This document shows, piece after piece, positions 35,264 to 42,635 of a DNA stretch of 64,000 bases. Where the stretch lies: contig NZ_CP104007.1 in assembly GCF_029201545.1 (NCBI RefSeq), forward strand, positions 1,894,501 to 1,958,500, written 5' to 3'. Numbering within the stretch: position 1 is the stretch's first letter; every line of letters starts with the position of its first letter. This stretch comes from Devosia sp. FJ2-5-3. Its GTDB lineage: Bacteria > Pseudomonadota > Alphaproteobacteria > Rhizobiales > Devosiaceae. Under the pieces are notes generated by a model. It ran no database searches and was not told the origin of the DNA. It was given only the letters and a program-made list of their open reading frames with translations. The position numbers and the translations under genes are program-made.

Positions 35264-35767
35264 TCAGCCCTCCCGCCCATAAGTCTCAGCGGCAATTTGC
35301 TCGATGACGTGATCGGCATAGACGGCTTGGCCTGTAGTGGTGCGGGCCCAGATGGTCAGCCCGGCGAAGTCCTTGTCGACCTTCTCGCCCTTGGCGGCGA
35401 GCTGGTCAGCGAGCCAGTCGGACACGATCCAATGCTCATAAATTTCCATGTAATGGGGCTCGTCGACGACATCTTCGGCCCTGAGGTCTTCGTCCTTGCC
35501 TTCGTCGGTGTCGGGGTGGAACCAGAAGCCGCGCCCGTCAGCTTCCCAGCCCTCTTCGGTAGCTGCTGCGTCCCAGTCTTCAATGGGCGAGCAGAGTTCG
35601 ACGGCGGCGTCCATAAGACTGCCAAGGTCATCGGGGCCGTGCTCATAATCCGCGCCGGCCAGGGTGCTGACCAAGAACAAGACGCAGTGTCCGCCCTCGA
35701 CTTCCCAGAGGCGCTTCGCCTGCTCTTGGAGCGGCCAGGTAGCAATATTGTTCTGATCGTGTGCCAT
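35264..35767 (-). CDS. acidic phage protein of unknown function
   Basis: This 167-residue protein has many Asp, Glu and Trp residues (CSPIEDWDAAATEEGWEADG). Strong acidity can mark DNA mimics, but no structural evidence exists here. The stop codon TAG-GAG of the upstream small gene supplies its ribosome-binding site, so the two are coupled. Not recognised. Confidence 0.6.
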   Translation of the reverse strand: MAHDQNNIATWPLQEQAKRLWEVEGGHCVLFLVSTLAGADYEHGPDDLGSLMDAAVELCSPIEDWDAAATEEGWEADGRGFWFHPDTDEGKDEDLRAEDVVDEPHYMEIYEHWIVSDWLADQLAAKGEKVDKDFAGLTIWARTTTGQAVYADHVIEQIAAETYGREG

Positions 35768-35778
35768 GGGTCGCGCTC

Positions 35779-35913
35779 CTACTGATTTAGCCAGCCGCGC
35801 TTGCGAGCGTCGGCGGCACGGCGGGCGGTGTTGCGGTCGAGCTTGAACAGCTTGCGGTTGTCGCCCCGTGGTGGGTGGGTAGGGCGCGGCATGGGTGCGC
35901 AGTTGGTCTGCAT
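35779..35913 (-). CDS. 44-residue basic peptide
   Basis: This short gene encodes MQTNCAPMPRPTHPPRGDNR, then KLFKLDRNTARRAADARKRG-WLNQ. GAGAGGAACC precedes the start, and a copy of the 12-base element lies 18 bases before it. Its stop overlaps the ribosome-binding site of the next gene. Function unknown. Confidence 0.55.
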   Translation of the reverse strand: MQTNCAPMPRPTHPPRGDNRKLFKLDRNTARRAADARKRGWLNQ

Positions 35914-35995
35914 GATCGGTTCCTCTCGGCGGGCATGAGCGCCCTGGGTGGACTAGCGTCCGGTGCTGCCCTCTGTGGGAGGGCAGGGCGAGGCG

Positions 35996-36217
35996 CTAGA
36001 GTTCGTACGAGCTGGTGCCGTCAGCGCGATCAAGACGAATGGCAGGGTGGAGGCAGGTCTCTGACATCACATCGCGCTCGTCGTTGGTGTACTGGCGCTC
36101 GAGGAAGGCTTGCGCGGCGCCGTAAGTGGGGAACGATCTGAGATCGGTTTCGCGCTCGTAGCCGGCGTTCTCGACTACCGTGTATGCGTGTTGGGCTTGA
36201 ACTGGTGGACGGGGCAT
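35996..36217 (-). CDS. small phage protein
   Basis: This 73-residue protein begins MPRPPVQAQHAYTVVENAGY after AAAGGAAACACCAG. The ATG inside the 12-base element (36241) is in frame and would add eight residues. Segments TYGAAQAFLERQYTNDERD and CLHPAIRLDRAD are visible. No family recognised. Confidence 0.6.
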   Translation of the reverse strand: MPRPPVQAQHAYTVVENAGYERETDLRSFPTYGAAQAFLERQYTNDERDVMSETCLHPAIRLDRADGTSSYEL

Positions 36218-36258
36218 CTGGTGTTTCCTTTCGGGTGGCATAAGCGCCTTGGTGGATA

Positions 36259-36450
36259 CTAAGCGGCCAGAGCCGGATCGGCGGTGGTCGGTTCGATGGT
36301 TTCGTAGTCTTGCGAGTTGACATAGCCCACGGTCCCGTCGTCGAAACGAACCTCCATGGGCCAGTGGGTGGCCAAAGTTCGGCGCAGAACCACCCCAGTT
36401 CGGCACCTGCGGTCGCTGTAGACATTCGGATTCAGTGAAAAGCGGATCAT
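36259..36450 (-). CDS. small phage protein
   Basis: This 63-residue protein begins MIRFSLNPNVYSDRRCRTGV after CGGGAGTAAACTGC. A beta-rich middle (MEVRFDDGTVGYVNSQDYET) is likely. No 12-base element precedes it. Function unknown. Confidence 0.55.
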   Translation of the reverse strand: MIRFSLNPNVYSDRRCRTGVVLRRTLATHWPMEVRFDDGTVGYVNSQDYETIEPTTADPALAA

Positions 36451-36477
36451 GCAGTTTACTCCCGTGTCGCGCGTCCT

Positions 36478-36612
36478 TTAGCGGGAAAGGCGCTGCTCGA
36501 TGAGGTTGGCGACCGCGCCGATGGTAGCGAAGGTTACTGCGACGGCGGGAAAGATGAGGGGGAGGAAAACGACGGCTGCGAGGGCATAAACTGCGAACTG
36601 GACTGAGGTCAT
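36478..36612 (-). CDS. 44-residue membrane peptide
   Basis: This gene encodes MTSVQFAVYALAAVVFLPLI, then FPAVAVTFATIGAVANLIEQ-RLSR, almost entirely hydrophobic. AAGGAAG lies before the ATG, and an in-frame ATG two codons upstream is too close to it. A 12-base element lies 20 bases before. It is the first clear gene of the second leftward operon. Confidence 0.55.
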   Translation of the reverse strand: MTSVQFAVYALAAVVFLPLIFPAVAVTFATIGAVANLIEQRLSR

Positions 36613-36693
36613 CTTCATCTTCCTTGCTGGTCGGCATAAGCGCCTTGCGAAGGGGGCGGCATGAGCGCCTCTGTGTTCCCCTTCGATGTAATG

Positions 36694-36754
36694 ACCCTAT
36701 CGGGATACTTCCCGAACGTCAACATGATTCGGCGATAAAATCGGGATGAATCCC
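36694..36754 (-). promoter_or_regulatory. second leftward promoter with two repressor operators
   Basis: Operators GGGATACTTCCC (36702-36713) and GGGATGAATCCC (36743-36754) flank a minus-strand TTGACG (36717-36722). The first operator fills the 17-base spacer before TAGGGT (36694-36699). The stretch from ATGTTGAC through the operator is nearly identical to the one at 20520-20543. This places the 36.6-32.5 kb operon under the prophage repressor. Confidence 0.78.
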
Positions 36755-37096
36755 TAAAAATATCACAGGCTTGTCCAGTGGTTAACCTGGCCTCGGCCGG
36801 CGTGGGAGGGGCAAGGCCTGCGACTGGTGTTTGGCCTGTGGACCTCAGCCGGGATGGCTGCAGGCGCTGCTCTGGCGCCTGGTGGCCGGCGGTGCCGTAC
36901 CAGCTTTGCCGCCCGGGGAAATGTGAACCCGAAACGCCTCCGCCCTCTGCCCCTTCAATGCCTCTCCCCAACTCAAAGGGCGGACTCTCCTCACCTCATA
37001 GACGGGTGAGTCAAATACAGGCACTTTCACCTCGTTCCCTGATAGCCTCACAGAGGTATGCCAGGGACACTCCTCCCTGACTTGAGACGACCTCGA

Positions 37097-37144
37097 CCCC
37101 TCCGCCTGGGCTCCTGCCTACACCCAGCGGAGGGGCTTTCTGTT
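37097..37144 (+). terminator. strong intrinsic terminator with no upstream gene
   Basis: CCCCTCCG/CGGAGGGG and CTGGG/CCCAG stack into a 13-pair stem with one bulge, followed by CTTTCTGTT. It terminates rightward transcription, but no rightward gene precedes it since 32540. Confidence 0.75.
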
Positions 37145-37185
37145 CGCGTGCCTGCACCAACTGCAGCCCAGGCCAGACCGCACAC

Positions 37186-37207
37186 GCGCCGGCGCCTGCT
37201 CGAGCAG
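37186..37207. repeat. two abutting perfect palindromes
   Basis: GCGCCGGCGC (37186-37195) is directly followed by CTGCTCGAGCAG (37196-37207). Protein-binding or packaging function is possible. Confidence 0.55.
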
Positions 37208-37461
37208 CCACACGCCAGATCGCGGGCACGCTCAGGCACCCAGGACACGCCGACCCACAGAGAGGCCCATAGACGGACGAAGCGCGACGGACGACCTCCG
37301 AGTTGGACATGCACGACTAGGCCTGCCACCGGCCTTCCCTGTGCCATGGAGCGATGCTTTAGGGACCGTACGCAGGTGTGACTGATTGGGGGCGGCACCC
37401 GACCGCCGATGCGCGCTCAACTTTCATTTTATAGGGGGTTCAGCCCCGAAGGTGTTCAGCC

Positions 37462-38049
37462 ATGGCCGTGAAAATGACCGCCAGGGTTACGAACGTCAGC
37501 GAATTCAAGGCGATTGCGAAGGTGCTGGCCAGTCCAGCCATGAAACGGGCCGCTGCAACTGGCCTTACGGAACACGCTGAAGAACAGCGCCGTCAGTCAT
37601 TGGCTCGAGTGTCAGACTTTACCGGGGTGCCGCGCAGCCGAATGGCGCGGGCAACGACGGTGAAAAGGGCGATCCCCGGGCACAACATGATGGCGGTCGT
37701 TCAGACCGCCGATAAGGCTGTGGGCTTGGAGGAATATGGCTCGCCAAACTGGGTTCGCGACCTCAACCCCTTTGCCGAAGGGCGCCGCGGCGGGGCTGTC
37801 AGTTCGATGCCTGGTGTTGAAGCCTCGGCCTGGGGGCGCAGGCGCATTCACAAGGGCACCTTCTTTGCGAAGGGTACTGTATGGGTCCGGCGCGGCAAGG
37901 ACAGTAAGAGCCTTCGGAAGATCTACTCCGTCGTACTGGCGAACGAATTGTCCAAGCCCGGCTGGCGCAATGAGCTTGCGGCCGGCGCCTATCTCAAACT
38001 GGACCTAGAACGCCGGGTTCTCCGGCATGTGCTGAGGGTAGTGACATGA
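37462..38049 (+). CDS. putative minor tail / tail-completion-like protein
   Basis: This 195-residue basic protein begins MAVKMTARVTNVSEFKAIAK. The layout (N-terminal helix with AAATGLTEHAEEQRRQSLAR, then TGVPRSRMARATTVKRA and a basic C-terminus) recalls the phage minor tail Z / HK97 gp10 group. That is a weak resemblance. It is unusual as the first late gene, ahead of the terminase. The ribosome-binding site is weak (GAAGG). Confidence 0.5.
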   Translation: MAVKMTARVTNVSEFKAIAKVLASPAMKRAAATGLTEHAEEQRRQSLARVSDFTGVPRSRMARATTVKRAIPGHNMMAVVQTADKAVGLEEYGSPNWVRDLNPFAEGRRGGAVSSMPGVEASAWGRRRIHKGTFFAKGTVWVRRGKDSKSLRKIYSVVLANELSKPGWRNELAAGAYLKLDLERRVLRHVLRVVT

Positions 38050-38201
38050 TTTTCGTGCTCGCTGTCATGGCCTGCCTATGCGTCAATCCGCATGCCGGCG
38101 TGCTGCCGGACGTGCCGATCATCGGCAATCCCTTCGAGGAGCGCGGCAATCGCCATGCTCGCCGACGGGACGCGAAGCGGAAGCGAATTCATTCTGTGTA
38201 G
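38046..38201 (+). CDS. 51-residue lipoprotein-like peptide
   Basis: This short gene overlaps the previous stop codon by ATGA. It encodes MIFVLAVMACLCVNPHAGVL, then a segment with PIIGNPFEERGNRHARRDAK and a basic end. The start resembles a short signal with a lipobox-like VMAC. The function is unknown; a lysis (spanin) role would need a partner, and none is recognised. Confidence 0.5.
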   Translation: MIFVLAVMACLCVNPHAGVLPDVPIIGNPFEERGNRHARRRDAKRKRIHSV

Positions 38202-38272
38202 CTGGTCGTAAGTGCGGTTTGCATTGCGCAGAGTAGCGCAGCGCCCCTGATAAATTAGAACGGATTGCTAAA

Positions 38273-38791
38273 TTGAGCGCTGGAGGCGACTGGATCCCGG
38301 CTACCTGTAGCCGAGCCGATCTGTCGATCTTGTTTGGCGTCTCGATCCGGACCATCGACAACCTCATTGCCTCTGGCGTCGTTCAGCCCGCCGAGCAGCG
38401 TGGCATGTACCAGACGCTGCCGACCATCACGGCATACCTTGAGGATCTGCGCAACAAGGCGGCGGGTCGGAGCAAGGACAGCGCCCTCGCAGAGGAGCGC
38501 GCCAAGCAGGCGGCAATCGAGCGCGAGATATCGGAAATCAAGCTCGCCCAGATGAAGGGCGAGGTACTGACACTGGGCGAGGTGGCGACCGGTTGGGCCG
38601 CGATCCTCCAGCACGTCAAGTCATCGCTGTTGGCTCTTCCCGGCCAGTTGCGCACGCAGATTCCCCACTTCGGGGCTCATGAACAAGAAACAGCCCGGTT
38701 ACTCGTTCGCGATGTGCTCAATAGCACCGCGGATGAGATCGAAATAGGCGTGGCGGGCACGCACGTCGGTGATTTGAGGTCAGATGAGTAA
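38273..38791 (+). CDS. terminase small subunit, Nu1-type
   Basis: This 172-residue protein starts at TTG and has the Nu1-like N-terminal winged helix (ATCSRADLSILFGVSIRTID, then NLIASGVV). A charged helix (LAEERAKQAAIEREISEIKL) follows, then a TerL-contacting C-terminus. It recognises the packaging site on phage DNA. It overlaps the large-subunit gene by eight bases. The lambda relation implies cos-type packaging, with cos probably just upstream. Confidence 0.85.
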   Translation: MSAGGDWIPATCSRADLSILFGVSIRTIDNLIASGVVQPAEQRGMYQTLPTITAYLEDLRNKAAGRSKDSALAEERAKQAAIEREISEIKLAQMKGEVLTLGEVATGWAAILQHVKSSLLALPGQLRTQIPHFGAHEQETARLLVRDVLNSTADEIEIGVAGTHVGDLRSDE

Positions 38792-40625
38792 CAACGCATT
38801 GTCGGCGGCGGCGCTTCGCGCTGCTGCTGCCCTGCGCCCGCCAGAGGTCCTGTCGTACTCCGACTGGGCCGAGAAGAACTTTCGCCTCGTTGACGACGGC
38901 ACGAACGAGCGCTTCCGCCCCTGGAAGTTCCAGAAGGGCATTCTAGACGCGATGGGCGATCCGCTGATCGAGCGGGTGTCTGTCATCAAGGCAGCTCGCA
39001 CCGGTTACACGAAGTCCCTGGTCGCCACGATCGGTGCATTCGCTGCTAATGATCCATCGGCCATCATGCTCTTGATGCCGACCGACGACGACACTCGCGG
39101 CATTGTGGTCGACGAGATCGATCCTGCCTTCAAGGCGGTGCCTGCATTGCGCGGTCTAATGGTTCAGGGCCGCATGGATGGCCGGAACACGCTGACGCAG
39201 CGCAAGATGCATGGCGGCGGCTCGCTCAAGGTCATCTCGGCCAGGGCGCCGCGCAACCTGCGCCGTCACACCATTCGCGTTCTGATCGGCGACGAAGTCG
39301 ACGGCATGGAGGTCACCAAGGAAGGCGATCCGATCAAGCTCGCTGAGAAGCGGACGATTTCGAAGGCCGATCGCAAGATCATCTTCGGCTCGACGCCGAC
39401 GGATGAAGACGCCTCGATCATCGCGAAGCGTTACGAGGAATCGGACCAGCGCATATTCGAAGTGCCGTGCCCTCATTGCGAAACGCCGTTCGAATTGCTT
39501 TGGGATCACATGTCGTGGCCCAAAGGGCAGCCTGAAAAGGCCGTCGCCAACTGCCCCTCGTGCGGCTCTGAAATCGAGGAACACAACAAGGCCGCCATGG
39601 TCGCGGCCGGTGAATGGCGCGCTACCAAGCCTGAGGTGAAGGGGCATGCCGGTTTCCGGCTTAATTCGTTGATCTCGCTTTTCGAGAACGCGAGCTGGGC
39701 CAAACTGGCGCAAGAATTCGTGCTGGCTGAAAAGAGCCATGCCGACATGCAGGTGTTCGTGAACACCGTGTTGGGCCAGGTCTGGTCTGCCACGCGTAAT
39801 CGCGTCACCGAAGAACAGCTTATGGGCCGCGTGGAAGCGTTCGGCATCGAGTGGGACCAGGAGAACGATTGTTGGCGGGAGGATATTCCCTCGGAGGTCG
39901 CGTTCATCACGGTTGGCGTCGACGTTCAGGTCGACCGTCTGGAATGCACCATTCTGGGCTGGGATGGCGTTCAGCGTATCACGCTGGGCCACTACGTCAT
40001 TATGGGGCCGCCTAACCTACAGAGCACCTGGGACGAGCTGGACAGCTTCCTTATCACGCGCTGGAAGCATCCGCTTGGCGGCACTATCGGGATCGAGGCC
40101 GCTGCTATCGACGCCGGCGACGGCAATATGACCCAGTATGTCTACGACTTCACCGCGACCCGGCTCGACCGAAAGGTGGTGGCGATCAAGGGCGTGGGCG
40201 GAGCAAAGCCGATCATCTCGATCAGTCGTTCCAAACACAAGCGCTTCAAGGGCGCGACATTCTTCAATGTTGGCGTCGATCAGATCAAGGCCGATATCGC
40301 GATCAGCCTGCCGCTGAGCCGAACGCTAGAGAACGGCGAGAAGCGGCCGCAGGCATTCCGGTTCTCCGAGACACTGGGCGAAGAGTGGTTCCGGCAGGTC
40401 AATTCGGAGCCGCAGAAGCTGAAATACGTCTCCGGCCGTCCGGTGGTGAAATTCGAGCGCATCGAGAACCGCCAAGCGGAAGCGCTCGATACTCTGGTCT
40501 ACGCCATTGCCGTGAAAAGCCTGTGCCGCTTCGACTACGACGCGCGCCGTATTGAACTGACCAAGGGACCGCAGCCCAAGGCTGCTCCTAATTTCAAAGC
40601 AATTGCCAGCAGGCTGAACGGGTAG
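38784..40625 (+). CDS. terminase large subunit, lambda gpA-type
   Basis: This 613-residue packaging motor has the GpA layout: an ATPase region (RVSVIKAARTGYTKSLVATI, MLLMPTDDDTRGIVVDEIDP, IRVLIGDEVDGMEVTKEGDP) and a Cys4 zinc-like element (CPHCETPFEL, then CPSCGSEIEE). The nuclease region includes VAFITVGVDVQVDRLECTIL and IGIEAAAIDAGDGNM. It cuts and pumps DNA into the prohead with the Nu1-like protein and the portal. Confidence 0.93.
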   Translation: MSNNALSAAALRAAAALRPPEVLSYSDWAEKNFRLVDDGTNERFRPWKFQKGILDAMGDPLIERVSVIKAARTGYTKSLVATIGAFAANDPSAIMLLMPTDDDTRGIVVDEIDPAFKAVPALRGLMVQGRMDGRNTLTQRKMHGGGSLKVISARAPRNLRRHTIRVLIGDEVDGMEVTKEGDPIKLAEKRTISKADRKIIFGSTPTDEDASIIAKRYEESDQRIFEVPCPHCETPFELLWDHMSWPKGQPEKAVANCPSCGSEIEEHNKAAMVAAGEWRATKPEVKGHAGFRLNSLISLFENASWAKLAQEFVLAEKSHADMQVFVNTVLGQVWSATRNRVTEEQLMGRVEAFGIEWDQENDCWREDIPSEVAFITVGVDVQVDRLECTILGWDGVQRITLGHYVIMGPPNLQSTWDELDSFLITRWKHPLGGTIGIEAAAIDAGDGNMTQYVYDFTATRLDRKVVAIKGVGGAKPIISISRSKHKRFKGATFFNVGVDQIKADIAISLPLSRTLENGEKRPQAFRFSETLGEEWFRQVNSEPQKLKYVSGRPVVKFERIENRQAEALDTLVYAIAVKSLCRFDYDARRIELTKGPQPKAAPNFKAIASRLNG

Positions 40626-40631
40626 GTTTCC

Positions 40632-42353
40632 ATGAGCGGAGAACTGGTGGCCAAACCGCGCTATCGCGTGCGTGCAGGCACATCGCCGCTTACCACGACC
40701 GCGCTCGACCAGCGTCAGGCGCCCTACGTGCAGTACAATCGGGAGCCCAACACGTTCCTACAGGGCTTCATGCCGATGTTGCGGGAGCAATCCGATGTCG
40801 TCGGCGGATCGTGGGAAAAGCAGGCGGCCCGTGTCATTCACGGCTATCAGCATTCTGGCTTCATCCGAGGCGTGCTGGACGTCAGCACGGCCCAGGTCGT
40901 GGGGTCGGGGCTCAGGATGTCCGCGCAGCCCGATATCGACACCTTGGGCTGGTCCAAGGAGTTCGCCGCGGAGTTCTCCCGGCAGCGCGAATCCAGCTTC
41001 CAGGCTTGGGCCAGCAATCCATATCACTGCGATGCCAGTGCGCAGATGAACTTCGGCCAGCAGCAGCAGGCCTACTACTGGTGCGCCTTGGCTTTCGGTG
41101 AAGGCCTTGCCCTGAACCGAACGATTGAGCGGCCGGGCTCGAAATACCTGACCAAGTTCAAGCTGCTGCCGCCATCCCGCATCTCGAACACATCGGACGG
41201 CATGAACCTTGTTCAGGGCGTCCGCATCGACGACGACGGAATGCCTATCGCAATTCGGCTCCTGGCGAAGAACTCGTACGGGGCGCTGGAAGAGCGCGAG
41301 GTTCCCGTTCGTGACCGACACGGGTTCCTCCGGGTGATTCACCGGTTCATGCCGGCCGTGGCACAGACGCGCAACGTCGCGGACATTGCCACTGGCATGA
41401 AGGCCTACCGTCAGTTTGAGCAATATTCCGATGCCAACCTGACCAAGAAGCTGATCCAGACAATTTTCGCTGCGGTCGTGAAGAGCAATCTTCAAGGTCT
41501 GGCTGCCTTCGAAGGTTTGATGACCGAGACGGATCAGGTTCAGCAGAACGCGGCCCTCGACGTCGCCAAGTTCGGCGATGCCAAGGCCGGATGGTATGAC
41601 GGCTCAAAGATCGACCTGGCGTCTCATGGCCGCATCGCTCACCTGTTTCCGAACGATGAGCTCGATTTCGTCGAGTCCAAAGCGGCTGGCGATGAATTTG
41701 ACCCCATCGCCCGCTGGCTCTGGCTGGAAATCGCGGCTGCTGCTGGTGTCTCCTACGAGAGCGCCACCGGCGACTATCGCGGGGCGACCTATTCCTCTGT
41801 CCGCATGGCGGGTTCGAAGGAATGGCTTGGTGTGATCCGCCGACGGGACGGGCTGATTGTTCCGTTCTGCCAAGAGGCCGCAGACAGCGTCCTCGAGGAG
41901 GATATCGCCACTGGCCGCATCAAGATCCCGGGTGGCCTCGATGCCTTCTATGAGAACCGGGACGCGATCTGCCGTGCCAAATGGGCTGGTCCCCGCCAGC
42001 CTCAGGCGGACGATTTCAAGACCGCGCGAGCCCATGAGGTTCGCAAGTCCATGGGTGCCACTACGCTCGATGAAATCTTCACCGACTACGGAATGGACTG
42101 GGACGATGCGCTCCATCAGCAGGCTCGTGAGAACGAGTTGGCTGAGCGGCTCGGGCTTCCCTTGCCCTGGGCGCCAACAGATCCTCTTCAGACCAGGGAG
42201 GGGCAGGAGGCGGAGCTGAACGATCCGGACAATGACGGCCAGGAAAAGCGCAATCCGCCGTCCAAGAAGCGCCGTGGGGCCAAGGATGACCCTGAACGCG
42301 ACCCTGAAGACGCGTTGGCGGAGGAAATTGAGTCCGATCTGGAGACCGAGTGA
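40632..42353 (+). CDS. portal protein, lambda gpB-type
   Basis: This 573-residue protein forms the dodecameric portal at one vertex of the head. Lambda-family signatures include GFIRGVLDVSTAQVVGSGLR, EGLALNRTIERPGSKYLTKF, the EIAAAAGVSYESATGDYRGA segment and YSSVRMAGSKEWLGVIRRRD. The C-terminus is acidic and low in complexity, as usual. It lies between the terminase and the connector gene. Confidence 0.93.
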   Translation: MSGELVAKPRYRVRAGTSPLTTTALDQRQAPYVQYNREPNTFLQGFMPMLREQSDVVGGSWEKQAARVIHGYQHSGFIRGVLDVSTAQVVGSGLRMSAQPDIDTLGWSKEFAAEFSRQRESSFQAWASNPYHCDASAQMNFGQQQQAYYWCALAFGEGLALNRTIERPGSKYLTKFKLLPPSRISNTSDGMNLVQGVRIDDDGMPIAIRLLAKNSYGALEEREVPVRDRHGFLRVIHRFMPAVAQTRNVADIATGMKAYRQFEQYSDANLTKKLIQTIFAAVVKSNLQGLAAFEGLMTETDQVQQNAALDVAKFGDAKAGWYDGSKIDLASHGRIAHLFPNDELDFVESKAAGDEFDPIARWLWLEIAAAAGVSYESATGDYRGATYSSVRMAGSKEWLGVIRRRDGLIVPFCQEAADSVLEEDIATGRIKIPGGLDAFYENRDAICRAKWAGPRQPQADDFKTARAHEVRKSMGATTLDEIFTDYGMDWDDALHQQARENELAERLGLPLPWAPTDPLQTREGQEAELNDPDNDGQEKRNPPSKKRRGAKDDPERDPEDALAEEIESDLETE

Positions 42354-42625
42354 TGGCGATCGACTTCAACGTGGTCTTCGCGGACACCCCTGATGCCCCG
42401 TTCGATCCGTGCGTGGCGTATTCGACGCTGCGGCCGGCATACATGGAGGCGCGCCTGTCTGGGCAGCCTCAGAAGATCATGTTCCGGGATCGCGAGGTCT
42501 GGTTTCACAAGCCCGACATGGCAGCGTGGACCGACGTCATGAGCGATCTGGAACGGCAATGCCGGGAGAAGAGGGGGCTTCCTGCCCGCCGCTTCGCGAT
42601 CACAGCCGGTTACCGGTCTAGGTAG
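42353..42625 (+). CDS. head-tail joining protein, lambda gpW-like
   Basis: This 90-residue protein begins at the ATG at 42353, which overlaps the portal stop codon. It has YSTLRPAYMEARLSGQPQKI, MFRDREVWFHKPDMAAWTDV and a C-terminal basic tail. This is the gpW pattern of two helices around a beta-hairpin. The longer-than-usual N-terminus is unexplained. It completes the head-tail interface. Confidence 0.75.
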   Translation: MAIDFNVVFADTPDAPFDPCVAYSTLRPAYMEARLSGQPQKIMFRDREVWFHKPDMAAWTDVMSDLERQCREKRGLPARRFAITAGYRSR

Positions 42626-42635
42626 GAAACTCGAC

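Larger units (their letters stand above)
34178..36669 (-). repeat. six copies of a 12-base element upstream of small genes
   Basis: On the minus strand GGCGCTyATGCC occurs at 34178-34189, 34979-34990 (one mismatch), 35932-35943, 36237-36248, 36633-36644 and 36658-36669. Five copies lie 18-24 bases before a start codon, followed within 4-10 bases by the Shine-Dalgarno sequence. No copies were noticed in the other operons. Confidence 0.75.
36780..37461. other. 680-base non-coding region before the late genes
   Basis: No ORF here has a plausible start or family resemblance. It contains a strong intrinsic terminator (37097-37144), two abutting perfect palindromes (37186-37207) and GC-rich sequence. 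It is a plausible place for a late promoter, a leader RNA or the packaging site, none of which can be proven by eye. Confidence 0.6.

Noticed and set aside
36615..36971. 118-residue minus-strand ORF across the second leftward promoter
   Set aside because: It runs through both operators and the -35 hexamer, has no ribosome-binding site, and its protein looks like translated non-coding DNA.
37136..37461. Short ORFs in the non-coding region before the late genes
   Set aside because: All lack ribosome-binding sites and have skewed Arg/Pro composition.
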